Assembly: GCA_024114885.1 (NCBI GenBank)
Contig: CP099426.1
Span: 1,550,001-1,614,000, forward strand
Source: Septoria linicola
Taxonomy: Eukaryota; Ascomycota; Dothideomycetes; Mycosphaerellales; Mycosphaerellaceae
DNA length: 64,000 nt
Direction of reading: 5' to 3'
The notes under the pieces are model-generated. The model had not been told where the DNA came from and ran no database searches. It saw only the letters and a program-made list of their open reading frames with translations. Positions 1 to 12,003 of the stretch are shown in pieces; the stretch's first letter is position 1, and each line of letters opens with the position of its first letter. The position numbers were made by a program, and so were the translations under genes.

Positions 1-252
1 AGGACGCGGGAGGTCTCGGTGGGATACCCAACGTCTGAGCAGAGTAGTGGGCCTACCAAGGCCGACATGAGCGCATTCGCGGCCATTGCGGCCGGAGCGG
101 ACTGCTTCGTTGAGAGGCAGTGGGCCACATGGCGCAGGAAATGTGCTACGATTACCACGAGGCATGACATAGATCACGAGAGAACGACTGTAGCATGACA
201 CTAATGACCAGAAGCATGAATCATAAAAATCGTTCGGCTTTTATCGCACCAT

Positions 253-1809
253 CTATACAGAGTTCGAGTTGTCTGCACAAGTCCACGCCGCTGACCCTCC
301 AGAGACTTTATACGAGTCAATGATGTCCGCAACTGCACCATACGTGCCAGCAATCATGATGAAAGTGCCAATCACAATCACAAACACGCTCCAGCCAACC
401 ATGAACTTCCAGCGCATGTCGCGATCAGTTCGGCTCCAGTTATCGTACAGCCACATGAAGCCCATCGGTTGAAAGGACATGAGCGTTCCCAGCAGTGCAC
501 CGATCAAACTGACCAGGCCGCCAAAGACTGGGATAGCTGAAGCAATGACATAGCTTGATATCGCACAGGCAGCTGTACATCCGATCCACACACTCCAGTG
601 GACTATACCGTTGGAGTTGAGATGCTTGGTGCCTTTGAGGAGCTTGATGAAAATATATTTCGCTGGTAAATGCGTAGTCAGAGTTGTAGTTGCGAGGAGA
701 CCTGGTAGAGCGAGACCGTAGCAGATTTTCTTCATCAGGACTCCAGCGGAACCGAGCGCTGGGCTGGCGACATAGGAGCCGCAGAAGTAGTAGACTACGA
801 TACCGATTGTGATGTAGGTCACTGTGACGCCGCTCTGGCAGATGATCAGGGAGCGGGTATATTGTCTCGGGTCTCGCATTTCAGATACAATACTGAAGAA
901 TGCCGGTGTGCCGGCGTAGGCGAAGACGAGGGAGGCGATGGCCGAGATTGCTTGAGGGAACTTGGGCGAGTTGGTGATGTGATAGTCGGACGACCAGGGT
1001 CCTTCTTGAGGCGCTGCAGAGGGTCGGTCTTGGACTCCGACAGCGATGGTGAGGACCAGGACTGGGTACGTGTCAGCTAGCTTCTGGCATTATAGATTGA
1101 GCGGTGCATGCGGCAAATGGTAGATACTTACTCGAAGATAGAATTCCAATAAGACCTACCCAAGCGATGGGTGAAATCTTACCTAGAGTTCGAATGCTGG
1201 CAAGCGCGAAGCCTGCGATGGCTGCGACTGCGACGAAGATCGCGGTACAAGCTCCATGCACTGAGACGGCGTTGAGACCAATGGACAAACTGAGCATGCC
1301 AGATCCGGCAACGAAGATCCAGTATAGAACGAAAGCCGTCCCGAGGACGATGTGACCGACCTTCCCGAAGATGAGCTTGCCAGCATCATCTATACCATAG
1401 ACTTCTGGGTGAGCCAGCTTGAATGTGCCGACGACGTAGTCGGACCAGGTTGTGATGACGGCAATGGCGATGAGGCAGATGATGCCTGGTATCATGCCGA
1501 GTGTGTCGAACACGACTGGAATAGAGAGAACGCCGAGACCAATTTGTGTCTTCATCATCAAGGCGACAGTGCCTTTCCAGCCAACCTGTTCTCAATGATC
1601 AGCACGTTATGGGAGTATCTCAACTATTGTAGCATGCGTACTGCTCGATAGTTGGGTCCGCCCTCTGTGATCTCGCCAAAGACTGCATCTTGGGCTATAG
1701 AGCCATTGCGCTGCACTTCGATATCTTTGACATCGCCGACCTGATGAGAAACGACTGGATTGAGGTAGTCGTGTTTCTCATCATACTTTGGCATCGTTTG
1801 GTGGGCCAT
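253..1809 (-). CDS. Amino acid permease, Aa_trans family (Mtr-like), 3 exons
   Basis: Predicted plasma-membrane proton-coupled importer of neutral amino acids, of the fungal Mtr type. Exons are 1809-1642, 1585-1132 and 1061-253. The introns are 1586-1641 (56 nt, GTACGC...CAG) and 1062-1131 (70 nt, GTAAGT...CAG). Together they give 476 aa in one frame. The N-terminal 60 residues are hydrophilic. The next segment (KTQIGLGVLSIPVVF) is the first membrane helix typical of the family, and about ten further hydrophobic segments follow up to the hydrophilic C-terminus. The stretch VGVQDRP and the helix containing SLVFAYAGTPAFFSIVSEM match the fungal Mtr pattern from memory of the family. Nothing looks broken. 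The substrate is inferred from the family only; no neighbouring catabolic gene narrows it. Confidence 0.85.
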
Positions 1810-2863
1810 GTTGCGCTGAAAATCTGGTCGTCGATCAGGTCACTCGCCTAGCTGCAATGCTCAGAGAGTCATGTTTCAACTGGAGGTGGACTCGAAGCAT
1901 ATATGCCCTCAGAGACAGTGGGATTCTGAGCATGGATGTCCATAGCCTTCGCGTATGGCTCCTAGTTCAAGCCTGCTACCCATCAATGTTACGTACTTGA
2001 CTAGGCGGAGTGGAACACCGGGCAGTAGTATGCAGCAGCCTATCGAGCCCATGGGGAATCTCTTGGCCTATCTGACCCGTCGCGAGTCAAAGCGTACAAT
2101 CCCTGCAAAGCCCATGCAAGAGTGAGGCACCTCCTAAAGAGGTAGATGATCAGTTGTGATAGTCGCGGAAACTTCCCGTATGCTGCTGATCGGCCAAGAT
2201 CCTGCCATTTTCGTGGCGTCCATGCGGCTCTTAAGCTTGCTTCTTTGAGCTGGGTCGTTTCTCTATGTACAGCTCGTCCTTCCGACGACTGCAAGATAAT
2301 ATGATGTTGCGTTTGACTTTGTCCCTCAACACCCTTGTGGGATCGGACCGAGTGTTGCATCTTGAAACTGCCCTAACCTTGCTCCACGTCCCACGTTTTT
2401 GTAAGGGTCCCGATAGTTACCGTTCATTTACCAGGTGTGGTATGACGATGTAGCATCCTGCGAAATGCCGGCGTGTACATCCGAGCCTCGTATGTGGAGG
2501 CCGACATCTCTATGCACGCACTGACCTTCGTGCAGTGAACTTATAGTGCCCAGTGTGGCGGGACCCTAGGAGTGCACGAGAATATCCCCGACAGTGTGGC
2601 ATGCACTGTAGTCTGAGCATTGATGTCATATCACCATCGCGTATCTGAAGATGGAAGCGGCGCAGAGAGGAACCTGGTCAGACGGTCTCGCCCTACAATG
2701 CCGTAAGGAAGGCCTAGCAGGCACAATGTACTAACGTGAGTGGCATTATGGTGCAGTCTTGCATTCGTCTGGCACCCTATCGCAAAGGATGCAGCCACCA
2801 AGACATCGCCGGATGAAGGCTTGCAGGCCTCGAGCAGCGTGTGATGTGAGTTCATCTGTTGAT
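1810..2863. other. Intergenic, no supported gene
   Basis: This stretch separates the permease start from the 3' end of the ornithine cyclodeaminase-like gene. It has only short overlapping frames (up to about 106 codons) with no recognisable domain or coherent splice structure. It probably holds the permease promoter and the downstream gene's 3' UTR. Confidence 0.5.
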
Positions 2864-3988
2864 TCACAGATCGGTGACCAACGTACCGATGTTTTCCTGC
2901 TTCTTAGCGAGTTCTAGGATAGCTTCTCCTGAAGCCAGATCTGTCAAGCTCACGCCAACAGACTTGTAAACAATGAAGCTGTCTTGGAGCCAGGCGTTGA
3001 GCTTAGCCGTTTCCTCAGTGCCCTTGGCACTATCTTGAATCTCCAAAATTTGACCAAGTTCAATGAGCTGTTCAGCCGGTAGCTTACTCTGAAGTATCTC
3101 GCCCGTGTGCTCAGAAACAGATTTGCGATCATCTACGAGAATAGCTCCCCCGCTATCCTTGGACAAAGGGTTGTACGCGCCTTCTTCGCTGACAACTCTT
3201 GTGAGCAGTCCCGGGTCCAGTTCAATCATGTTCGGCTGCCAGGATCCGATGGCAGATATATACGGCTTTCGTTGCTCTGCAGAGCGCTGAACATCCCAGG
3301 CCTGAAAGAGTGCTTCTTGTGATGGCACAGTGCAAAAGATCGCGTCCGCTTCTGACAAGTGCTTCTTGACCTCATCACTGCCATCAGAAGTTGCGATGCA
3401 GTCCAGCTCAGCTTTCGAGTGCCACCGAGAATCATTGTCTTTCCGCAACTGGTCAACGAGCGTCTGGGCTCGTTCTTTGGTGCGATTCACGAATGTGACT
3501 GATTTGATCTCGTCCCCTCGTAGCGCCAGCGCTAGCCGGATATGCCATAGAGCTTGCTTCCCAGCGCCAAACACCAGCACTTTCTCGGTATGTCGTCGCC
3601 AAGTCCAGGGTATAAGAGCACTGAGAGAAGTGCGGAAAGCAGTAATCTCCTCGGCATTCAGAATTCCAGACGGTATGCCATTGTTATCACATACCACAAG
3701 AACGCCATGGAGTGGCGATTTCTTGCCTGTGCCAGCCTCTGGCGCCGGGTCGACTATGATCTTGCATCCTACGCTTGATGGGGAAGTGAAAGGTCGAAAC
3801 AGAGTCTTCTGTCCATTGCGGCGGACAGACACGCCAGAATCTGGCTGATATTCGCGTTCAGCCGCAGAGTAGCCTTTGAGTGACTCTTGCAGCTTCCGCT
3901 GGAATGTCAGGATATCTGGTTTCGTGAGATTTATGAGGAGTTTGTGGACGGCTGCATCACCGAGTATGAGACAACCAGTTCCACTCAT
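2864..3988 (-). CDS. Ornithine cyclodeaminase / mu-crystallin family protein
   Basis: A single-exon gene of 374 aa, close to the family's usual 320-380. These NAD(P)-dependent proteins either convert L-ornithine to proline with ammonia release or act as imine/ketimine reductases. The Rossmann motif VLVFGAGKQALWH is visible at about residues 140-152, followed by strand/helix repeats and FVNRTKERA. The N-terminal half has the usual basic/aromatic substrate-binding part. The C-terminus ENIGTLVTDL matches the family's conserved ending, so a possible 5' splice site just before it (GTACGT) need not be used. Reaction specificity cannot be decided from sequence alone. The enzyme is probably cytosolic, as no targeting peptide is evident. 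Confidence 0.85.
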   Translation of the reverse strand: MSGTGCLILGDAAVHKLLINLTKPDILTFQRKLQESLKGYSAAEREYQPDSGVSVRRNGQKTLFRPFTSPSSVGCKIIVDPAPEAGTGKKSPLHGVLVVCDNNGIPSGILNAEEITAFRTSLSALIPWTWRRHTEKVLVFGAGKQALWHIRLALALRGDEIKSVTFVNRTKERAQTLVDQLRKDNDSRWHSKAELDCIATSDGSDEVKKHLSEADAIFCTVPSQEALFQAWDVQRSAEQRKPYISAIGSWQPNMIELDPGLLTRVVSEEGAYNPLSKDSGGAILVDDRKSVSEHTGEILQSKLPAEQLIELGQILEIQDSAKGTEETAKLNAWLQDSFIVYKSVGVSLTDLASGEAILELAKKQENIGTLVTDL

Positions 3989-4377
3989 GGTACAAATTTT
4001 CTCCCTCTCAACGCGCAGATTGTAGCCAGATTAGACACTATGAGTTTGTATTAGCTCACTAGGCTTCGAGACTGGTCGCTGATCTCTCAGCAATTGGTGA
4101 CTGCGCTGTTGCTGTATGGACACGGAGGTCCGTGACGACGTGCTCGCGCCTGCGAGATCGGACAGCACGGCATTGGAAGCCGCGCCGGCCTGTTGGAGCG
4201 ACGGCACGTGATTTCCACCCTACGAAGCGATGTAGGCAAATGGTACACTCGAGTCTGTTCATTTCGCGTCCGCGCTATTGCTACATATCCACGTAAACGC
4301 ATGTCTATGTCAGGGTATCGCCGCATGTACACGATCTGTACAAATATGTATCGCACTCCATCAATCGTTACCATTCA
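3989..4377. other. Intergenic between OCD-like gene and xlnR
   Basis: This stretch holds the promoter/5' leader of the ornithine cyclodeaminase-like gene and the 3' UTR of xlnR. Overlapping short frames show no conserved domain, and I see no RNA gene. Confidence 0.5.
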
Positions 4378-7300
4378 TCATAGAGCAAGGCCCTGGCCAT
4401 CACCCGTCCATCTATACAGAGACAATACCTCTCGTCTCCGAAGTTGCTGTTCTCCGAAGTCTTCTACAGAGCGTCCTCGTACTTGCATGAGCGCGGATCG
4501 CATCACTTTTCGGAAGTTGCGCTGTGAATCATTAGTATCTGTTCTGTCTGGAATGGCAACAGTGATAGCCTACCTGATATTCAGTATTGAGAGTCACAAC
4601 GCACGCTTCGTGAGCTCTGACAATCGTCTCGCAGGCTTTGACGACGCTCGGACTTGCTTCTGCGCCGAGTTTGTCCGCGATCAGCAGCAACAAGAAACTT
4701 CCTTGTAGTAGATAGATGCCAAAGAAAAAGGGCATGAACGAGATGTCCGGATCATAATCGAGGATATCGTTGATTGCCTCAGCCGCAGATACAGCATGAC
4801 CAGTCGCGGAAATGAATGACTGCGATGAGATCCAGAGATCGTTGTCGTCGAGTAGAGATATTGGATCCCACTTGCCATTGAGCAGGATGTGCATGGTGTG
4901 CATTAGATGTGTGCCATATGCCACTACTATCTTCGTCTGCAATGTGGCCTCGGTCATGCGTTGCTGATTGGAGTTCGATGTGCCAACGGAATGTGGACTT
5001 GTGACATCTTGCGTACCGTCACCAGCATTTGTTGGTTCTCTGGGCTCTGGCGGCGCCAGATTTCGTGCTTCGAACTCCTGCAAGCTCCTGCCGTAAGCTT
5101 CTAGTTGCCTCGAGATCTCCGCCACTTGCTCGTCCCAGCCGCTACTGTTTCTGAAGAACATGCCGAATCGTGGATGGTTGCGTGCCTGTATCAGATCCAC
5201 AATCTCGCCCAGAATTGTCATCAGGGGCAAGAAGAACCCGAATAAGCTGTGACCTGTGCATTCGAAGCTGGGTCCTCGCCGTCGAAACTGTGCCGTTTCC
5301 ACATGGTTCTCAGGCGGATAATACTCACCTATCTGCCACATTGTCTCGTTGTCGGGCTGCAAAAGTCCTTCGCACTCCACGTCGAGCAAGAACAGGGGCT
5401 TATTGTAGCACAATGATAAATGCCGATCGACGCTATACAGTAGCCACCATATGCGCCGACGTTCTTCGCGTTCCTCTTCCGATACGTAGCCAGCCTGGGC
5501 CGAGTGATGCACGCCGCTCGCGTGTCCTCCACTTGCCTCGCCAGCTGCTTCTGCTTCGCCCTCTGGTCCATCGGTGTTCTCAGGATTGGGTGCGAGCTCC
5601 CGACCAAGTTTCAGCTCTCTTGCTAACGACCAAGCTGCGTTCCACCAACGGAGACTGGCTGCCTTGTATTCGCTTGCCGAAACGACAGTCGCGAGGTGAA
5701 TGTAAGTGGCTACATCATCCAGTGCAGCACTCGCGCCAGGCGTGCCGTCTTCGACTTGTCCATTGAGCGTCACGCCGAAGCCTCCTAGTGCCACACCATT
5801 GATGACTGTATTGCCTCCGTACAACTGGCTGCCGTCCATTGGCGTATGTACCAGAGGCTTCAGCAGGCTCACGGTAAGCTTAAGCAGCTTCTGGCATATC
5901 TTCCCTCGTGCTGAAGGTGCCGAATTCAGGAACGCTGACTCGCTCGTCTGAGCAGCCACCCAAAGCATGCTCGCAAGCAGAGCCGGACTGCAGGATCGCG
6001 GATTTGTTTGTCGCAAGAATGACCGTTTCCGGAAGAGGAATCCTATCACATATGGCGATTGCGGTTGCATGAAAGCTTGTGACGTGCTGGCAAAGTATAG
6101 ATCGAGGAGGTCGCACGCCAGACCAATCGGTATGATGGCAGAAATGTGTGGCAACAATGGTCGTAGTACCGGGTATCTCAAAGTCTGGTTGGGGGGTTGC
6201 GCAGGCATATTCGGGTACAACGCTGCAGATGGGGAGGGTAGAGAGAGCCAGCCGGGCGAAGCACCAAGTGCATTAGGCGACTGGCGCAAGAAGTTGGCAG
6301 ACATGGGCGAGCCTCCAATGTGGTATGGGTGGCCGGGCATTCCCTGCTGGCTGTTGGGCGAGGGCACCCCATATGGACTATCACCGTAGCCTGTGATCGT
6401 TCCACCTTGAATCATAGAATGTGGCATGCCTCCGGGGCCCGAATGTAGTATGTTGTGTCCAGTAACCGTAGCTCCTGCGCCTGGATGGAGAATACTGCGG
6501 TGGTAGTCGTCGATGCTTCCATATTCGCCCATGCCAACAGACATGCTTCGTTCGTGCATCGGCGCAACTGGGACTCGAGGGGTAGGAAGTGGCTGGTGGT
6601 CGTTGGACATCTGTCGCTGAGGCATAGTGTTCGGATGCGCCACCCCAGTGCCTGTAACGCTGCCACCAGAAGGCTCCATACCTGGCCGGTTCAGCATAGG
6701 GTGGACATTGCCTTGTGGGGTAGTCATGCTATTCGACCTGGGCGGAGGTAGTGGTGGCTGCTGGAAATCTGCACTTGCTCGCTTTCGCTTCAAGCCATTC
6801 TCAGCTTGAGGCTTTGGTGCTATGACTGCATCATCAGACTGCCTTTCTGTGTCTGACTTCGGACTGCGATCGGATTCTCTGCTGTCGCCAGCCGCGGCGG
6901 CCGCTTGCTGTGCAGCGATGTCCTTCCTGGACGCCTTCCCTCGCTTCTTGCGCTCCCGCGCATACTCGCATGTCAACCCAAACTCAACACAATGCGCGCA
7001 CGGATGTTGGCCATCACACTTCGTCCTCAGTTGATTGCACTGATCGCACGCACGACTGATTCTCCGCCGCACAGGCTGACCATTTGATGCTGCCTTGCCG
7101 CCTTTCGCTGTGCCATCCGCTCCTTCCTGATCGTTGTCCTCGCCACCCACACTGCCATTGCTGAAGCTTTGCCTGTGTTTCATCTCGGGCCTCGGACCAT
7201 TCAGCGCCTGGCTTTGCTGCTGCTGCTGCTGCTGCTGTTGCATTTGCTGCATCGCTTGTCGCGAACCTTCGGCCAGTGCATCGAGACCGGGCGTATGCTG

Positions 7301-7384
7301 ATGGTGCAGCATTGGACTCTGCGTGACCATATTGCCACTTCCAAAGTCAGCAGGATATTGCTGCGTGGTGCTCGCCATGAGCAT
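4378..7384 (-). CDS. xlnR: Xylanolytic transcriptional activator XlnR/Xlr1
   Basis: Zn(II)2Cys6 activator of xylanase, cellulase and pentose-catabolism genes, acting in the nucleus. The binuclear cluster CDQCNQLRTKCDGQHPCAHC starts at about residue 113 with spacing C-x2-C-x6-C-x5-C-x2-C-x6-C. It is followed by the basic run ERKKRGKASRKDIAAQQ that is characteristic of XlnR. A glutamine tract lies at about residues 46-57. Low-complexity sequence leads to a fungal transcription factor middle domain with EEREERRRIWWLLYSVDRHLSLCYN. A 52-nt intron (4522-4573, GTAGGC...TACTAAT...CAG) separates the last 47 codons. The spliced end reads EYQ|RNFRKVMRSALMQVRG and finishes YRWTGDGQGLAL, as in known XlnR proteins. 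Total length is 984 aa. An alternative start at the second Met (codon 3) is possible. Confidence 0.95.
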
Positions 7385-8997
7385 TTTTCGTGGTGATCGG
7401 CAGTTGTCTCGGTCTAGAGTTCTACGGCGATCAATGGTTCAGCTGCTCATGGTTCGTCTCGGCGCGACTGCCCGAAGCATGTCCAGTCCAGTGACGAGGA
7501 AGCATAGATTCGAAGGAAAGGGGTAGGGTAAGGTAGGAAACACAAGTCGTCGTCGCCGCTGCCAGCACGAAACGAGGGAAGCAGAATGCACCAGCATAGT
7601 GCGCGTGCAAGAATACGGTCATGTCTCCGCTCTCGACGCTCCACTCTGCCCTCGACAAGCTCTCCGCCTTTCTCAGCTGCCCTGGGCTGGAGAACGAATG
7701 CACCATACCCCTTCGGGCGTAAACATGTTGCATCGACCAGGGTTCTGTTTGGTCTCGTGGACGGCATTTGAGAAAGACTTGTCACCGCTGTTAACTTAAC
7801 TTAGATGCTGTTGGAACTTGGAAGCGATCTGACCACCATCCGATCATTTGCCATGCAGACGATCAAGCATCCCCACGAGGTCATGCCCTGTCGAGTGTGG
7901 TCGCACAACAACGAACATTCTGCAGTTCTAGAAACGGAACTGGTCTCGTTCTCTGTTCTGCTATCGCTTCTCATCTTCACTCGGTCGGATATCACCATAT
8001 CCACCATCGAGACAATGTATGCAGCCTCCCGGCGCAAAGGATTGAAGATCTGGAATCTTTGTTTGCAATGCAGGGCGGAACTCTATTCGCACCACGGCGC
8101 GCAGCCGATGCACAGAGTTTGGTTCTAGGGCAGCCATGTTAGGCAGGTCCCGAAAACGTGCTGGTTGCATTCATCCGCTCAGTTCATGGTTGTCGACCAC
8201 GTTCTACTACACGTGGGCGGCCTTTCATCAGCTTGCACGGCTTGCAGCAGGTCGACTGGCGCGACAATCGCCAAACGCACATGTCGCCTCATCGACTCGC
8301 CAGCATATGAAGTTCACATCGGCAAACATACTAGATGCTGGTCAACTGTGCCACTAGAAGAGCATACTGCATACATTGACCAGCGCAGCAAGCATGCCTA
8401 CCGACCAGGAGCGTTGAAGATCGCTGTCCCCAGACTGCCAATCCCCACAACAGGGACAGGCATTGTTGAATAAGCCATCACATCCAAAGCCCTTCTGCAA
8501 GACTTGTCAAACGATGTGTACTCGACGCATTATGCTTGGCCTCCGCAATGATGCTTTCTTGAGTTCATGCGACCTCGCTGCCAAGCCTTGGGACTGCCGG
8601 TTACATACCGTGATACTAGATGTGAGCATTCATCCTACACCAGCTATCGCAGAACTTCTCGGCGAAGTGATCACGAGGATCAAGGAGAGCAGATGGTCGT
8701 CATCACGAAACCTAGAGAGCGAAAGAAGTGTCTACATTGGCGCCATTGCAGCCTTGTCCCGCGGCTTCATGCTGTCCAAGACTACGGCCATGACAATGGC
8801 ACATCTCATAGGTGCCAGCTGAGAAGCGCGTATGTGAGGCGCATGTTTAACCTGTGCATGTTGACTTAGCAATACAGGACAAGATTTCTGGAGAGTCCGT
8901 ACGTGGCACTAAACAGAAGCAGTTTATCTGAGGACTTGAAACACAACTGTCCATAGGACTTCAGCATCACAATCACGCTGGAGTCTCAGGATTCAGA
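7385..8997. other. Long intergenic region upstream of xlnR
   Basis: About 1.6 kb between the divergent xlnR and the secreted-protein gene. Several frames of 60-119 codons overlap on both strands, none with a recognisable domain, signal peptide or splice structure. A long regulatory region and 5' leader for xlnR would be usual for such a regulator, but that is inference. Confidence 0.45.
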
Positions 8998-9672
8998 ATG
9001 CATATTTTGACTGCAGCGACGACTTTAGCATTCTCACATGCGCTTGTTGTGGCAGCGCAAGACAATCGCCCTGCCTCGCCTACACCATCACCAGGCTTCG
9101 ATACCACTCCCACCCCATGCTACATCTGCGACAAACCCGGCGCGAGCTCGCTGATGTATATCACATTCCCTCATGAGGGTGTAGACGACTGTGGCACCAC
9201 GAGCAACAAGGCCAACGCCTTCATCCTTGCCATTCTCAACATCCCAACGTCCCGCGTCTGCTTCACCTTCTCAGCTTTGTTCGAGGATCTGAGTGGCACA
9301 TATCTCGCCCCAGACGAACCATGCCCTGAAGATAGTCCAGATTGCGGAGTCAACTACACGCTGCATCGGACGATAGAAGATATGCACTTCCCGCGTACTG
9401 CTATGATCTATAACCAGATCTACTACCAGCAGCGAACTGGTGAAGGCGAAGAAGGGATTGGACAGTTGACTTTGATGACGTACCCGCTGTTTGACTGTAC
9501 GCATCAGAACACCAGCACGCCTTGGCATGGGTGGAACTGTAACAGCGAGGGAGCGTGCGATGGTGTTGGTGATGGAACCCTGAATAGTTTCAGCATTGAG
9601 CCGACGCCTCAGGAATTCAGGAGTAATGGAATCTGTCTTGTTGCTGCGGAAGAAGGCGCAGCGGCGAGGTGA
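8998..9672 (+). CDS. Small secreted Cys-containing protein (unknown function)
   Basis: A single-exon gene of 224 aa. The N-terminus MHILTAATTLAFSHALVVAAQ is a clear secretion signal with likely cleavage after the alanines near residue 20. The mature protein has about 10 cysteines (for example PCYICDKPG, EPCPEDSPDCG, NCNSEGACDG) and an N-glycosylation sequon NTST. There is no transmembrane segment after the signal and no GPI-like tail. I recognise no enzyme family. Size, secretion signal and Cys content fit a candidate effector or apoplastic protein, but that is only a size/composition argument. It lies next to the GH16 glucanase gene, tail to tail. Confidence 0.75.
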   Translation: MHILTAATTLAFSHALVVAAQDNRPASPTPSPGFDTTPTPCYICDKPGASSLMYITFPHEGVDDCGTTSNKANAFILAILNIPTSRVCFTFSALFEDLSGTYLAPDEPCPEDSPDCGVNYTLHRTIEDMHFPRTAMIYNQIYYQQRTGEGEEGIGQLTLMTYPLFDCTHQNTSTPWHGWNCNSEGACDGVGDGTLNSFSIEPTPQEFRSNGICLVAAEEGAAAR

Positions 9673-9806
9673 TTGAGTGCTAGTTTGTTTCTACTTCTTT
9701 CTTTGCTTGTAGGCGTTATTGTGCCTCTGTACGCTTAATGCCGCCCTGTGGCAGTTGCATATGTATCCAAGATGATCTTCACTCACGCCGTCAGACTATG
9801 ACTTGC

Positions 9807-11113
9807 TCAGGCAGGACCGTAGCAGAACATGGCAAGTCCTTTGATCAACAAGTCAGTACACTTCGGTCGAGGCAATGCTGGCGTAGTGGGTTGCGTTGCG
9901 GGCACACTGGGCGAAGTCGCGATTGCTCTAGCACCGGCGGGCATCTGATATACTTGGAAACGATTGATCTCCCAATATGCTTCGGTGGAGTTGGCTACCG
10001 CACAACGTCAGTATACGCCGTGGAGCCTGTTCTCAGAACACTTCGATACTGACCAGGGTTTTCGCCAACCCAGTCAATACAGCGAGCATTGCCAGCTGTA
10101 GAGTTTGATTGTGGACACGTCGGGTGCGATGACGTGTATACTGTTCCAGCGTAAGAGCCGCAGAAGTTGATGTTGAAGATTACCGTCTGGTTCACAAAGC
10201 TCTCCGTAAAGTTACAGCTTCCCTGAGCGTTCACCGCAGGCGTGCCAAATTGAGCAGGATCGGGTGCCCCAGCCGTGATGCTAGCAGGAATCCTGTCTCG
10301 TGGAAACCACCAGGTTTTGATGAAACTTGAGGTCCACTCAGTGGCATAGACACCTCCTTGGATGCTATTGTATCCTGCACCGTAATTGTTCGGCAAAGCT
10401 GTCATATTGCGGAGTTGAGACTTGCACCCTGAAGGAGGTGTGGTGGAGTAGGGACATGTGCCTTGGACGAAGAAGCCAGACTGCCCGTTTGCTGATACTG
10501 AGCAGTTGGAGTCTGGCGGGCTGTACATGGAGACAGAGTTGACTGTTGCGAGACTTGTACCTTCAATCATGTCTGGAAGTAGTCAGCGTTCGCTCGATTC
10601 GGCCAGAATCACCATTTCCGGCCTTTCCGGCCAATGCATACCAATCTCGCCTGTCGTTGGAAAGCGTGGCCCGGCCATCCAGTACGCCGGCCAAGTCCCA
10701 CAGCCAAACGGCATGTGGTATGCGTCAAAGATGAACAGGCCATGAGAGTATGCGTTCAAGGACTCGAGACTCACACTTGGTCTCCCTGGATTGCCAGCGG
10801 GCCCTGGATAAGAGTTCGTCGTGTCTGGCTTGAGTATAACATTGTTACGATCCGAGATGGAAGCCAACCCGTCACGCTGAGCTATCGATCTGTTCCTATA
10901 CTGAACGTGCCCATTGGTTGGATCAGCGGAGCCAAAGAAGAAGAACTTGTCGAAGAAGTTAGATGCATTGTAGTCGTCCACGAGTGCGTATGGAGCTGCT
11001 CCGGCAATGCCTCCGCCAGCGATGTATCGGCCGCCAGCTCGTCTTTGAGCCGAAGAGTGCGGGATCAGCAGGGAAAGTAGGGTAGTGAGCGAGATAAACG
11101 CTGAAGACCACAT
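9807..11113 (-). CDS. Secreted GH16 endo-1,3(4)-beta-glucanase
   Basis: Predicted extracellular hydrolase of mixed-linked or 1,3-beta-glucans, acting on fungal or plant cell wall. Three exons (11113-10642, 10572-10054, 9994-9807) give 392 aa. Introns are 10573-10641 (69 nt) and 9995-10053 (59 nt, GTCAGT...TACTGAC...TAG). The start at 11113 is chosen because it gives a clean signal peptide (MWSSAFISLTTLLSLLIPHSSAQ); the upstream in-frame Met at 11185 would bury it. The catalytic GH16 signature appears only after the first splice: GEI|DMIEG, giving E-I-D-M-I-E with nucleophile and acid/base glutamates. WPAYWMAGPRFP just before it and the Cys-rich C-terminal part with CIDWVGENPG...AYWEINRFQVYQM are typical of fungal GH16. 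The tail is short and Thr/Pro-rich. Confidence 0.9.
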
Positions 11114-12003
11114 CGCAAGGACATGCTGCCACAGACAAGCCTCATAGCCATGCAAGCCAAGTACTAACGCTTTATCTGCTCTCATCGACGGACTTCAGTC
11201 CGTCTCGCCCATGTGCATTCTTCATGGTCCCAGCATATCGGTCGGCGGATTGAGTCCAGACTCGCGACGGTGTCTGCAAGGGCTTCATGGCAGAGGCTAT
11301 GCGTTGCACTGCAGAATCCGTTCCATTGTCCACTTCGCAGGACGAATCCCTGTATTCAGGCTTACTGTGACGATAGAGATCGTGTTATTAATTGACGTCG
11401 ACTATCTCGAACGATGCATTGATGATGTACATGAGTGGTCGTGGAAAGGAAGGAGATACTCGTGAAGTTGTCTTGTGTCCGTGCAGAGCCGGAGTTCTGC
11501 CGATGTTTCGCGACTCACTCGCAGCTTCCCGGCCGCTTTTCTGTTCTTCCTGCTCACCTTCGCCTCTCGACTCCTGCGTCGCTCGATAATCAGAGGTGAG
11601 AATTGATTCAGATCGTTAGCATAACGTGGAAGCGAGAGGAGTTTCGCGAGAAGGGTTCACGAACACGCTCAAGGATGAACCGAAGTGGCGCAGGATCCCT
11701 CTGCCCTGCGATCACGAGAATATCCAACATTCCATCACTTGTTCCTCATAAGAGGTATCCAAAAGACTAGCTGGAGATAATGGTGGAAACGTGTCTCCAG
11801 TTCCTACTGCCAGAGGCGAAGTCATGGGGGGTCGTGGCAGCGAAGCTGAGAAAGTTCTATGAATATCCGGAATGTGATCTATGAATAAGTTGACGACTTT
11901 CAGATTCTCCACCAGATATATCTAAATCACAAGAATAGTTTCTCCAGAATTTCACGGAATTACTCGCTCATCAACCGACAATACCATTAGAATCATCGCA
12001 ATC
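11114..12003. other. Intergenic, no supported gene
   Basis: Divergent promoter region between the GH16 gene and the 2EXR-like gene. Only short unsupported frames are present; I saw no RNA gene or repeat. Confidence 0.5.

Noticed and set aside
2864..2890. GTACGT donor near the end of the ornithine cyclodeaminase-like gene
   Set aside because: The unspliced C-terminus ENIGTLVTDL is already the family's normal ending.
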